NCBI GenBank assembly: GCA_965203375.1
Contig: OZ241886.1
Location: 1,860,001-1,924,000 of the forward strand
Direction of reading: 5' to 3'
Length of the DNA: 64,000 nt
From: CATQHS01 sp965203375
GTDB lineage: Bacteria > Actinomycetota > Acidimicrobiia > Acidimicrobiales > Aldehydirespiratoraceae
Shown here piece after piece: positions 1 to 7,870 of the stretch; the first letter of the stretch is position 1; every line of letters starts with the position of its first letter. The notes under the pieces were generated by a model. The model was not told the origin of the DNA. It did not search any database and worked only from the letters and a program-made list of their open reading frames with translations. Both the position numbers and the translations under genes were made by a program.

Positions 1-624
1 GTCGGTGGAGTGGTTGGAGGCCAGCGAGCAGGTGTCGTAGCCGGCGGAGGCGATGGCCGCGGCGAGCTGGTTGGGCACGTTGAAGACCGGGTAGTAGGCC
101 AGGTTGGTGTTGTCGGGCGACATCGGCGACTCGACGTGGCAGACGGCCAGGTCGGCCTCGCTCAGGATGGGGGCCACCAGCGAGAACATGGGCCCGAAGT
201 CCCAGCCGTCGCCGGCGGCCGCGGCGTCGGCCACCCGCCCGTGGATGAGCAGGTCTCCGGTGGCGGCGATGGTGAAGGACTTGGGCCCGCTCGGCTCGGA
301 GCTGACGGCCGGCTCGGGCCCGGTCTCCGGGTCGTCGTTGTCGCCGGGTTCCTCGTTGTCATCGCTGTCGTCAGGGTCGCCGGCGCCGTCGGGGTCCGCC
401 TCTTCCGCCGGTGCCTCCCCGGCGCTGTCGGCGGCGGGGTCGTCGCCGGTGCGGGCGGCTCGGATCTCGGCCCCGAGGAGCAGGCCCGCTGCCACCAGGA
501 TGGCCCAGAACAACGTCCAGCCCGCCCTCCGCTCGCCCGGGCTGATGCGGACCCGGCCGCCGCGGATCCCGCCGCCGCGTATCGGGGGGTCGAGTTTGCC
601 GGGGCCGGTTCGCCGGGTGCTCAC
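1..624 (-). CDS. CapA-family (PGA_cap) metallophosphatase-like protein, C-terminus outside window
   Basis: The reading frame runs off the left edge; the first 208 codons are visible. The chosen start is a GTG at 624. After a basic N-terminus there is one membrane segment (about residues 37-56, around WTLFWAILVAAGLLLG), then an acidic Asp/Glu/Pro-rich linker of about 55 residues, then the CapA fold start: the ATGDLLIHGRV strand, an FGPMF region and a DLAVCHVESP strand. CapA-type domains are calcineurin-like phosphoesterases first described in poly-gamma-glutamate capsule synthesis; the family is common in actinobacteria and its substrate is usually unknown. The anchor plus long linker suggests a membrane-tethered extracytoplasmic domain. 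Only the N-terminal part of the domain is present, so the catalytic set cannot be checked. Confidence 0.75.
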   Translation of the reverse strand, partial: MSTRRTGPGKLDPPIRGGGIRGGRVRISPGERRAGWTLFWAILVAAGLLLGAEIRAARTGDDPAADSAGEAPAEEADPDGAGDPDDSDDNEEPGDNDDPETGPEPAVSSEPSGPKSFTIAATGDLLIHGRVADAAAAGDGWDFGPMFSLVAPILSEADLAVCHVESPMSPDNTNLAYYPVFNVPNQLAAAIASAGYDTCSLASNHSTD

Positions 625-768
625 GGCTCTCAGGGGCCGGGCCGGTTCGGGCGGGCGCTCACGGGGTCTCAGGTCCGCCGGAGCCGGCTCGGCGGGATGC
701 CATCGGCGAGCGCCAGGTCGGCGGGGCCGTGCCGCGCGGGCTCTCGGGTTCGCCGGGCGCTCACGGGC

Positions 769-2418
769 TCACGCGACTCCGATGTCGGAGCGCAGGCCCC
801 GGCCGGGCCGGGTGCCCTCGACGGTCCCGGCCGGATTCTTGACCGTGGTGCCCTCCACCAGCACCCACTCGATGCCGGCCGACCGCTGGGCCGGGTTCTC
901 GATGGTGGAGCGGTCGATCACCGTGGCCGGGTCGAACACGGTGATGTCGGCGTCGGCCCCGATGCCCAGCCGCCCCTTGCGCCGCAGATCCGGGCAGCGG
1001 CCCTCCAGCAGCCGGGCGGGCTGGATGGTGATCTTCGACAGCGCGGTCATCAAGTCGATGGCGCCCAACTCCCGCACATAGTGGCCCAGCAGCTTGCTGA
1101 AGCAGCCGGTGGAGCGGGGGTGGTTGTTGTGGGGCCGCTCCAGGATGGCGTCGCTTCCCACCATCACGAAGTCGGCCCGCAGGGCCGTCTCGATGTCTTC
1201 GGCCGGGATGGCGAAGGCCGCGGTGAGCAGGTTGTCGCGGTGGGCGGCGGCGAAGGTCTCCTCGGTGAGGCGCCGGGGGGTGCCCGCCACCTGCAGGTCG
1301 CCGTAGGAGATGCCGTACTTCTCCTGCCAGTCGTCGAACCGGGCCGACTTCAGGTAGGTGGCCCAGAACCGGTAGGGGTAGACGCAGGCGGTGATGGACA
1401 GGCCCTCGGCCAGGGCGGCCCGGATGCGGCCCAGGGCCTCGTCCATCACCCCGGTGCCGCCGGTGGAGGTGATGTGCTCTATGTGGACGTGGGCGCCGGT
1501 GTCGCGGGCCACGCCGATGAGCTCGTCGACGCCCTCGAGGTTGGTTCCGGGGGCGATGTTGTCGGAGTAGCGGGCGTGGACGCACAGCGGCACGCCGTGG
1601 GCCGCGGCCAGCGCGCCGTGGTCCCTCACCTCGGCGGTGGTGGCGCCGGGGGTGTACTCCGGCTGCATGTGCAGCCCGATGAAGCCGTTGCGCAGATCCT
1701 CGGCCGCGTCGGCCACGATGGCCTCCACCGCGCCGGCCGAGCCCGAGTCGTAGGGGCCGAGCCCCCGCATCGGGCGCACGGTGGCGTTGTCGTAGGCCCC
1801 GCCGAAATGCACCGGGGCGCTGCCGTCGGGGTGGGCCGCGAACCAGGCGGAGGCCCGGGCGTCGAGGCCGTGCATGCCCAGGTTGGCGGTCACCCCGTCG
1901 GCCACCTTGTACCACTCGCCGTAGCCGTTGGGGCTGTAGGACAAGATGTCGATGAACCCCGGCGCCACCACCAGCCCCGCCGCGTCGATCGTCGTCCGGC
2001 CCCGCAGCGCCGGGGCGTCGGCGCCGACGGCCATGGCCGTGATCCGGGCGCCGTCGATGCCCAGCGCCGCGGCGTGGTCGAACCCCGAGGCCGGGTCCAT
2101 CACCCGCCCGCCTTCGATCACCGCGTCGAAGACGTGGTTGGGGTCGGTGACCGCCGCGGCCGGGTCCACCACCGGCGCCTCGGGCGGGCCGGCCGGGGCG
2201 GTGTCGTCGGGCCGGGGCCGGGTGGTGGCGGGGGTGGTCCCGGTCGGTTGCGGCCGGTTCGTCTCGGCGGCGGCGGTAGTGGGCGCCTCGGACCCGTCCG
2301 GCTCGGGCTCGGCGGCGGCCAGGCGGCGCAGGACGGCCAGGTTGACCGTCCCGAATCCCAGGGCCAACAGCAGCTTCCGGCGGGCGATGGGCGATCCCTC
2401 CGCCCCGATGTCTCGCAC
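769..2418 (-). CDS. Amidohydrolase related to N-acyl-D-amino-acid deacylases, altered metal site
   Basis: A 549-residue protein from a GTG start. A TAGCAT box at 2425-2430 lies six bases upstream, so the message is probably leaderless. The N-terminus has ARRKLLLALGFG, a possible Tat-type signal, then a Pro/Thr-rich linker. The amidohydrolase frame is clear: a first strand ending in PGFID near residue 150, HIEH near 311, VGSDA near 419, and a C-terminal GADADITVFDP segment. Known D-aminoacylases carry H-x-H after PGFID and a bridging Cys in NCG. Here the first motif reads GFIDILSYSP, and the second reads LGMHG, so H-x-H is gone and the Cys position is His. The protein may use one metal or another substrate. 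It is divergent from the gene at 2476. Confidence 0.8.
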   Translation of the reverse strand: MRDIGAEGSPIARRKLLLALGFGTVNLAVLRRLAAAEPEPDGSEAPTTAAAETNRPQPTGTTPATTRPRPDDTAPAGPPEAPVVDPAAAVTDPNHVFDAVIEGGRVMDPASGFDHAAALGIDGARITAMAVGADAPALRGRTTIDAAGLVVAPGFIDILSYSPNGYGEWYKVADGVTANLGMHGLDARASAWFAAHPDGSAPVHFGGAYDNATVRPMRGLGPYDSGSAGAVEAIVADAAEDLRNGFIGLHMQPEYTPGATTAEVRDHGALAAAHGVPLCVHARYSDNIAPGTNLEGVDELIGVARDTGAHVHIEHITSTGGTGVMDEALGRIRAALAEGLSITACVYPYRFWATYLKSARFDDWQEKYGISYGDLQVAGTPRRLTEETFAAAHRDNLLTAAFAIPAEDIETALRADFVMVGSDAILERPHNNHPRSTGCFSKLLGHYVRELGAIDLMTALSKITIQPARLLEGRCPDLRRKGRLGIGADADITVFDPATVIDRSTIENPAQRSAGIEWVLVEGTTVKNPAGTVEGTRPGRGLRSDIGVA

Positions 2419-2424
2419 GAGGCG

Positions 2425-2430
2425 ATGCTA
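2425..2430 (-). promoter_or_regulatory. Candidate -10 box of leaderless amidohydrolase gene
   Basis: TAGCAT on the minus strand ends six bases before the GTG at 2418. No Shine-Dalgarno sequence fits between them. The same geometry is seen at several other starts in this window. Confidence 0.5.
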
Positions 2431-2462
2431 CCCGTGGGCTTCTCCGGCCCTGAGCCACCCGC

Positions 2463-2468
2463 TACCGT
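2463..2468 (+). promoter_or_regulatory. Candidate -10 box of leaderless TIM-barrel gene
   Basis: TACCGT ends seven bases before the ATG at 2476. It forms a divergent pair with the box at 2425-2430, so the two genes share a very short promoter region. Confidence 0.5.
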
Positions 2469-2475
2469 CAAAGGC

Positions 2476-3582
2476 ATGGACGAATCGGTCCCGGGCGGCG
2501 CTCCGGCGGAGCCGGATCGGCGGGCCGAGTACCGGAAGGCCGCGCTGGCGGGCCTGGCCGGGCTGGTGGTGTTGGGCGGTCTGGTGGCGCTGTCGTGGCG
2601 CCGGTCTGACGCCTCCCCGGTTCTGCCCCTCAAGGTGCGCTCGGCGGAGGTCACCCGGGCGGTCGGCGATCTGGCCGAGGGCGGTCTGTGGCCGGCCGAG
2701 CGGACCGTCGACCCCTACCGGGGCTACGGCGCCTGGGTGGACGTCTTCGACTTCTCGCCCGCCTACACCCGCGGCAATCCCCCCTTCACCTTCGACAACC
2801 TCGACGAGATGGCCGCCGACGGGGTGCGCACCCTCTATCTGCAGGCCGCCCGCCTCGACGACCGCACCCCCGACGGACTCGAGGACCGCTGGCTGCTGGC
2901 CGACCTGCTGATCGGCGCCCACGAGCGGGGCATGGCGGTGGTGGCCTGGTACCTGCCCAAGTGGGCGGCCGACGGCAGCGACCTCGAGCGGCTCCGACTG
3001 CTGGACGAGTTCGAGGTGCTGGGCCACCGCTTCGACGGGATCGCGGTGGACATCGAGTGGCGGGGCCAGATACCGGCGCCCGAGCGCAGCTCCCGCCTGG
3101 TGACGCTGTCGCAGACCTTCAGGTCCCGCACCGACGACCCGCTGGGGGCCATCGTGATGCCGGCGGTGCTGATGGAGGTGATCAACCACAACTTCTGGCC
3201 CGCCTTCCCGTATCAGCGGTTGGCCCCGATCTACGACGTGTGGCTGCCCATGAGCTACTGGTCGTTCAGGACCTCGCAGTACGGCGACGGCTACTCCTAC
3301 CACGAGGAGTCGGTGCGCCGGCTCCGGGCCAACCTGGGCGACCCCGACGCTTTGGTGCATGGCATCGGCGGCATCGGCGGGGTGGACGGGATCAACGATC
3401 CCCAGAATCCCCGCGAGCCCCGGGCCACCCTGGGCGAGATCGACGCCTTCATGGAGTCGCTGGTGGACTCCGGGTCCATCGGCGGCTCCATCTACGACTG
3501 GCAGACCCTGGAGGGCCCCGCCCGCCGGGCCCTGGCCCGCCACTTCTCCACCGGCGCCGCCGCCAACCTGGGCCAGAGCTAA
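2476..3582 (+). CDS. Membrane-anchored TIM-barrel protein resembling glycoside hydrolases
   Basis: A 368-residue protein. The much longer open frame upstream is a shadow of the minus-strand genes; the ATG at 2476 is chosen because a TACCGT box precedes it and the product then begins with a short basic stretch and a single transmembrane helix (about residues 23-43). The rest looks like a (beta/alpha)8 barrel: GYGAWVDVFDFSP, GVRTLYLQAAR, GMAVVAWYLP, FDGIAVDIEW, VWLPMSYWS and SIYDWQTL are spaced as successive strands, and the acidic residues in VDIEW sit where such barrels often place catalytic carboxylates. Its substrate is unknown. It probably acts outside the cell, tethered by the N-terminal helix. 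Confidence 0.65.
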   Translation: MDESVPGGAPAEPDRRAEYRKAALAGLAGLVVLGGLVALSWRRSDASPVLPLKVRSAEVTRAVGDLAEGGLWPAERTVDPYRGYGAWVDVFDFSPAYTRGNPPFTFDNLDEMAADGVRTLYLQAARLDDRTPDGLEDRWLLADLLIGAHERGMAVVAWYLPKWAADGSDLERLRLLDEFEVLGHRFDGIAVDIEWRGQIPAPERSSRLVTLSQTFRSRTDDPLGAIVMPAVLMEVINHNFWPAFPYQRLAPIYDVWLPMSYWSFRTSQYGDGYSYHEESVRRLRANLGDPDALVHGIGGIGGVDGINDPQNPREPRATLGEIDAFMESLVDSGSIGGSIYDWQTLEGPARRALARHFSTGAAANLGQS

Positions 3583-3604
3583 GCGACCGGCACTCACGGC
3601 CTGA

Positions 3605-3760
3605 CGGGCCTCGGAGCCGTCGCGCCGCGGCCCGGGTGGAGCTCGCGGGTCGGGCCTCGGAGCCGTCGGGCCGCGGCCCGGTGGGGGCCATCGCAGGGCG
3701 GTCGTGGGCTTGCGGTCGGGGCCTCGGAGCCGTCGCGCCGCGGTCCCGCCCGGGCGGCCG
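3605..3760. repeat. Short irregular intergenic repeat, three copies
   Basis: The motif GGGCCTCGGAGCCGTCG begins at 3606, 3652 and 3719, each followed by a CCGCGG-rich segment. Spacing is irregular (46 and 67 bases). It fills the gap between two convergent genes and has no evident coding role. Confidence 0.6.
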
Positions 3761-3764
3761 GCGG

Positions 3765-4685
3765 TCACGGCGCGGTCAGGGCCGTTTGCAGTTCGGCGGC
3801 CACCGTCGGAGCCAGCGCCGCCGTCACCTCGGCCCGGGCCGCGTCGATGTCGCCGAGCCCGGCCAGCACCCAGCGGGCGAAGGACCCGTCGTCGAGCCAG
3901 GCGGCCACGGCCGGCGTCAGCCCCGGCGCGACCATCGGCTCGTCTGAGCCTTGCAGGCTCGCCGCCCGCCTCAGCGACGACCAGGTGTGGTCCCTGTCGA
4001 AGGTGGCCCGGCGTTCCAGCAGCTCGACGGGTGTCACAGAGGCCCCCTGAGTCAGCGGGTGCAAGGCCGCCATCTCGCCCCAGCCGAGCCACTTGCAGGG
4101 CTTGGCCCGGACGGGCCCCGGTCCATTGGCCGAAGCGGGGCCGATGCCCGACCTCCGCTTCGGCTCGGCGGGGTCGGGTCTGTCGCCCGGCCTCCGCTCC
4201 GGCTCGGAGCCGTTGCCCGGCCCTCGGGGAGAGGCGAGCCGGTCGATGGCGCGGAGCACTCGGTGGAAGAACACGGCGTCGGCCATGCTCACCACCCGAG
4301 TCCGGCAGACCGGGGTGGACATGCCCAGGGCCCGGCGGGCCACGTCCAGTCCGGGGCAGTCGGCGAGCTTCCCGGCGGCGAAGCCGGAGTCGTTGCCGAC
4401 CCGGACGCCCATGATCGCCTGCCCGAGCCGGTCGGCGGCCCAGGCGACCACGGCCGGGACCGGGCAGTCCCCGTACATGACGACGCAATCGGCCACCGAG
4501 CCGACCGCGGCCACTTCGAACGGGCAGCTCAGGCCGACCAGGGGGCCGTAGAAGTGGTCGACGGGGTGCAGGACGTGACGGCGACCGCGGTCATCGCACA
4601 GCACGGCCGAGCCCGGGAGCAGGTTGATGGCGAAGGCGGTCAGGTCGTCGAGAGCGGTCGGGGCGGTGGGGGTGATGGCGGCCAT
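3765..4685 (-). CDS. Conserved-looking hypothetical protein, 306 residues
   Basis: Not recognised. The start at 4685 is backed by an AGGAGG Shine-Dalgarno sequence seven bases upstream, unusual in this window where many starts lack one. There is no signal peptide or membrane segment. The N-terminal 140 residues look like a folded domain (LLPGSAVLCDDRG, GSVADCVVMYGD, MGVRVGNDSG) with several cysteines; a low-complexity Arg/Pro/Gly linker (about residues 150-195) that contains a 13-codon internal repeat separates it from an Ala-rich C-terminal part. The gene is convergent with 2476-3582 and divergent from the HIT gene. Confidence 0.6.
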   Translation of the reverse strand: MAAITPTAPTALDDLTAFAINLLPGSAVLCDDRGRRHVLHPVDHFYGPLVGLSCPFEVAAVGSVADCVVMYGDCPVPAVVAWAADRLGQAIMGVRVGNDSGFAAGKLADCPGLDVARRALGMSTPVCRTRVVSMADAVFFHRVLRAIDRLASPRGPGNGSEPERRPGDRPDPAEPKRRSGIGPASANGPGPVRAKPCKWLGWGEMAALHPLTQGASVTPVELLERRATFDRDHTWSSLRRAASLQGSDEPMVAPGLTPAVAAWLDDGSFARWVLAGLGDIDAARAEVTAALAPTVAAELQTALTAP

Positions 4686-4963
4686 GGTCGGGCCTCCTGT
4701 CTCGAAGGGGGAGGGGCGGCCCGACCCGGGCGGCGAGGGAGCCTCAACGGCTCAACGCCAGTCTGCCCCACCCCTGTGACAGTGCCCGATGCCGGCGGTT
4801 GGTCTCCTGCGGCATTCGCCGGTTCGGGGGTGCAGTTCTTTGCAGCCGCCGCCTCACCCGGGAGAAGTCCGGCTCCCGCCAGCGGGTGGTAGTCCCGTTG
4901 GGGTGCTATCAGCGGCCGCCTTTGACTGGTCGGCCAGTCACCGATGCCCGGAGGTGGAGCCAA

Positions 4964-4969
4964 TAGCGT
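4964..4969 (+). promoter_or_regulatory. Candidate -10 box of leaderless HIT-family gene
   Basis: TAGCGT ends six bases before the GTG at 4976, with no ribosome-binding site between. Confidence 0.45.
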
Positions 4970-4975
4970 GGCCCG

Positions 4976-5434
4976 GTGGCTTCGGACTGCCTGTTCTGCC
5001 GGATCATCGCCGGCGAGGAGCCGAGCCACCAAGTGATGAGCGATGACTGCGCGGTGGCCGTGCTTGATGTGCGGCCCTTGTTTGCGGGCCATGTGCTGGT
5101 GCTGCCCCGCGGCCATTGCGAGACCCTGGCCGACCTGCCCGCCGATCAGGTGGGTCCGCTGTTCAGCCGGGTCCGCCTCATGGCCCGGGCCGTGACTGAC
5201 GGCATGGGCGCCGAGGGCACGTTCGTGGCCATGAACAACCGGGTCAGCCAGTCGGTGCCCCACCTCCACATACACGTGGTCCCCCGCCGCCGCCGAGACG
5301 GGCTGCGGGGCTTCTTCTGGCCCCGCACCGGCTACGACAGCGACGAGCACGCCTCCGCCGTGGCCCAGACCCTGAGCGACGCCTATCAGCAAGCCACAGC
5401 CGAAGAACCACCACCCCCCGTCATGGTGCCCTGA
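4976..5434 (+). CDS. HIT-family (histidine triad) nucleotide-binding protein
   Basis: A 152-residue cytosolic protein with the classic HIT signature: CLFCRIIAGE at the N-terminus, a VLPRGH strand, and the triad HLHIHVV near residues 96-102. The two N-terminal cysteines of the zinc-containing HIT subgroup are present (CLFC). HIT proteins hydrolyse or transfer nucleoside monophosphates from adenylated substrates; the exact substrate cannot be told. The C-terminal RRRDGLRGFFWPR stretch is typical of actinobacterial members. The GTG start is chosen from the TAGCGT box and the usual family N-terminus. Confidence 0.9.
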   Translation: MASDCLFCRIIAGEEPSHQVMSDDCAVAVLDVRPLFAGHVLVLPRGHCETLADLPADQVGPLFSRVRLMARAVTDGMGAEGTFVAMNNRVSQSVPHLHIHVVPRRRRDGLRGFFWPRTGYDSDEHASAVAQTLSDAYQQATAEEPPPPVMVP

Positions 5435-5564
5435 CCCTCGGGGGGGTCGCTTTCCCCGGACGGGGGTTTTGAGCGCCCCCTACGGTTCTTGCAAGCCAGC
5501 CCGCTCGTGGTTGCGCCGCTGGACATTTTAGAGTTAGTCTGTCAAGAGACACAAAGGAGGCATC

Positions 5565-5765
5565 ATGCACGAAGCGCCACCTGCTGGTCCTGATTCCGGC
5601 CGTTCCGACATGACAACTGAAGACCGGATAGAACGCGTCATGAAAGCCAAAGCAGCCTTCGCCAGACGCGTGAGGCAGCGCCATGCTATGCACAAGCTCG
5701 TCGAGTTCAAGGTGCGCTGCGGTGATATCACGATCACCCAAAAAGGTTATCCGTATGTCTCATAA
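5565..5765 (+). CDS. Small hypothetical protein, first gene of an AT-rich protease cassette
   Basis: A 66-residue basic protein of unknown function. It has a strong AAAGGAGG Shine-Dalgarno sequence four bases before its ATG and a plausible promoter (TTGCGC at 5511, TAGTCT at 5535). Its stop overlaps the start of the protease gene by 11 bases in another frame, so the two are very likely translationally coupled. The second half (HKLVEFKVRCGDITIT) could form a small beta-rich unit. Base composition shifts from GC-rich to AT-rich within this gene, which suggests that the cassette came in by transfer. Confidence 0.6.
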   Translation: MHEAPPAGPDSGRSDMTTEDRIERVMKAKAAFARRVRQRHAMHKLVEFKVRCGDITITQKGYPYVS

Positions 5766-6657
5766 TGAGACCATGCCTGAGCAAACTTGGCCTCCAGCAC
5801 CTGACCAATCTCCGCTTTTCCATTCCTTAAACTCGTCACGTTATGATCGCCAGGACGGCATTCGACTTTATGAACGGATCACTGGTCGCTCAATGATCGT
5901 TTTCTGGGGCCCAATTTTTCCGTATTGTATACCGTACTTTTTTGATGCAGTTACTGAAACTGATATAGAGAAACCGCTTGATCTCATGCTCACAACTAAT
6001 GGTGGTGATCCTGAGGTTGCCTTAAGAATGGCAAAAATATGTCGTGCTAGGAAACCTGACTTTAGGGTGATAGTCCCAGATGAAGCAGCATCGGCCGGCA
6101 CTCTCTTAGCACTTGCTGCTGATTCGGTTAGGATGAGCAGTCTGTCCGCTCTCGGACCAATTGACCCTCAATTATATCTGCCAGGAAGAATTAGATCTGT
6201 TCCTGCTAAAGCTATCATAGCAATTTCGAATGATATAGACAATAAGAGTCAAACCAACCCACAATTATTTGAACTACTCCCCATCTTCTTAGCCGACATT
6301 GATGCAACTGTTATTCAAGACGCTCGGGATGCTGTGGGACGCATAGACGAATTAGTGCCCGAGCTTATTAAGCTTCGACACAAACCGCCATCTGGTCAAG
6401 AAATCAAACAAATTATCAAGGATCTTCAAGCCCCGGTACACTGGGCTGCCATTGGTTATGACAAAGCCACTCAAATAGGAATACCAACAGAATACCTTGA
6501 GCCAGTGTCTGAAGAATGGGACACGATATGGAGATTACACACCAAATATGTCACCAGATATGGGCCTTCAATTGATCACGATACTATTATCGAAGGTCAT
6601 CGTGTCTCATACGAAATCTCTACCCCAGCGAGTGACCAACAACAAGAGCTAAGTTAA
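5755..6657 (+). CDS. Serine dehydrogenase proteinase (SDH_sah) family, ClpP/SppA-like fold
   Basis: A 300-residue protein. The ATG at 5755 (MSHNE) is preferred to an earlier in-frame ATG at 5683 because it lies at the overlap with the upstream small gene. The motifs TTNGGDPEVALRMA and PDEAASAGTLLALAAD match the oxyanion loop and nucleophile elbow of ClpP/SppA-type enzymes; Ser113 in ASAG is the likely nucleophile. GPIDPQ follows, as in SDH proteases. There is no signal peptide, so it should act in the cytoplasm. Its AT-rich codon use is unlike its neighbours and suggests transfer. The role is not known; such proteases occur in accessory regions beside small partner proteins. Confidence 0.75.
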   Translation: MSHNETMPEQTWPPAPDQSPLFHSLNSSRYDRQDGIRLYERITGRSMIVFWGPIFPYCIPYFFDAVTETDIEKPLDLMLTTNGGDPEVALRMAKICRARKPDFRVIVPDEAASAGTLLALAADSVRMSSLSALGPIDPQLYLPGRIRSVPAKAIIAISNDIDNKSQTNPQLFELLPIFLADIDATVIQDARDAVGRIDELVPELIKLRHKPPSGQEIKQIIKDLQAPVHWAAIGYDKATQIGIPTEYLEPVSEEWDTIWRLHTKYVTRYGPSIDHDTIIEGHRVSYEISTPASDQQQELS

Positions 6658-6841
6658 TCTTGGTGGCATTGTTGGCTATGTTCGGCCGTGGCCTTCATCT
6701 GACTAACACCGCCCGCTTCACCCGCTGGACATAATTTCAGCCGTCCTAATGGTGTGTTGTCGAAATGGTAAGAGCGCACAGTCTGTTGGCATGACTTACA
6801 TTCTGGGTAAGGTCGTTTCATTTAAAATGGCGGACGCACCA

Positions 6842-7786
6842 CTAGCCGGCCTCCACTACCCGGACTCGGTACATCAGGGGCCAGAGCTTGCCGGTCATCA
6901 GGAAGGTGCCGTCGTCGAGGGCGGCCACACCGTTGAGGACATCGATGGCACCGGGATCGGCGGCGGTGACCACATCGTCGATCAGGGGCTGGCCGTCGAT
7001 GACGGCTGCCACCCGGCCGTCGGCTATGTCGATCACCAGCAGCTCCGAGGTTTGCCACACGTTGGCGATCACCAGGCCGTCCAGGCACTCCAGCTCGTTG
7101 AGCCGGTCGACGGCGACGCCGGCTGAGGCCACGGCCACCGTCCCGATCAGCTCGAACGACTCGGGGTCGCGCCGGGCCAGTCGGTCCGACCCGTCGGACA
7201 TGACCAGCTCGCCGCCCGACCGGCACAGCCCCCATCCCTCGCCCTCGTAGGCGAACTCGCCGACCAACCCGAGGGTGGTCCGGTCGTACACCAAGGCCCG
7301 ACCCGCCTTCCAAGTGAGCTGCACGATCCGGTCGTCCACCACGGTCAGCCCTTCGGCGAACAGGTCGTCGGCCACGGCTGCCTCGGCCGTCACGGCCCCG
7401 GTGGCGGGGTCGACCCGCCGCAGCGACGACCGCCCGTACAGGCCGGTGCTCTCATACAGCGCCCCGTCGGCCATCTCCAGCCCCTGGGTGAAGGCATCCG
7501 GGTCGTGGGGCCGCCGCTCCAGGATTTCCACTGTCCAACGGGCCGCGCCCGCCCCCAAATCGAAGTCGGGCAGGCCCGAGGGATTAGCCGATGTCGCCGC
7601 GAGCTCCTCGCCATCGGCGGCCGCAACCGGGACAGCGTCTGCCACTGCTGGGTTGCCGGGTTCTGGCGAGACGGTCGGTGCGGGAGAGTTGGCGGCGGTA
7701 ACCGGGGGAGCGCCCGTTGCCGCGGGCGAGCACCCGACGGCCGCCGCGATTGCCGCGACCAGGGCCGCGGCCCGGATCGGAACCAT
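6842..7786 (-). CDS. Glutaminyl-peptide cyclotransferase-like lipoprotein
   Basis: A 314-residue protein from the ATG at 7786. The longer open frame running to 9004 is a shadow. The N-terminus is a lipoprotein signal with the lipobox AVGC near residue 19, followed by a Pro/Ala-rich linker. The remaining sequence matches the bacterial/plant-type glutamine cyclotransferase propeller: HDPDAFTQGLEM, LYESTGLYGRSSLRRVDP, FAEGLTV, VQLTWKAGRALVYD, YEGEGWGLC, NELECLDGLVIANVW and GIDVLNGVA-type repeats. Family members convert N-terminal Gln to pyroglutamate in secreted peptides. It should sit on the outer face of the membrane. Confidence 0.85.
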   Translation of the reverse strand: MVPIRAAALVAAIAAAVGCSPAATGAPPVTAANSPAPTVSPEPGNPAVADAVPVAAADGEELAATSANPSGLPDFDLGAGAARWTVEILERRPHDPDAFTQGLEMADGALYESTGLYGRSSLRRVDPATGAVTAEAAVADDLFAEGLTVVDDRIVQLTWKAGRALVYDRTTLGLVGEFAYEGEGWGLCRSGGELVMSDGSDRLARRDPESFELIGTVAVASAGVAVDRLNELECLDGLVIANVWQTSELLVIDIADGRVAAVIDGQPLIDDVVTAADPGAIDVLNGVAALDDGTFLMTGKLWPLMYRVRVVEAG

Positions 7787-7856
7787 GCGACCAGCGATGG
7801 CCGGATGATAGGGCGCATGCCCGGCCCTCGGCCCGGGCGCTTCGCCCCGCAGTGGG

Positions 7857-7862
7857 TACCAT
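7857..7862 (+). promoter_or_regulatory. Candidate -10 box of leaderless DUF35 gene
   Basis: TACCAT ends eight bases before the ATG at 7871. This box would drive the DUF35/thiolase operon. Confidence 0.45.
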
Positions 7863-7870
7863 CTCCGGCG

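Noticed and set aside
10..3582. Very long open frame of 1190 codons across the first 3.5 kb
   Set aside because: Its upstream two thirds are antisense to the CapA-like and amidohydrolase genes; only the part from 2476 has protein-like sequence and a promoter box.
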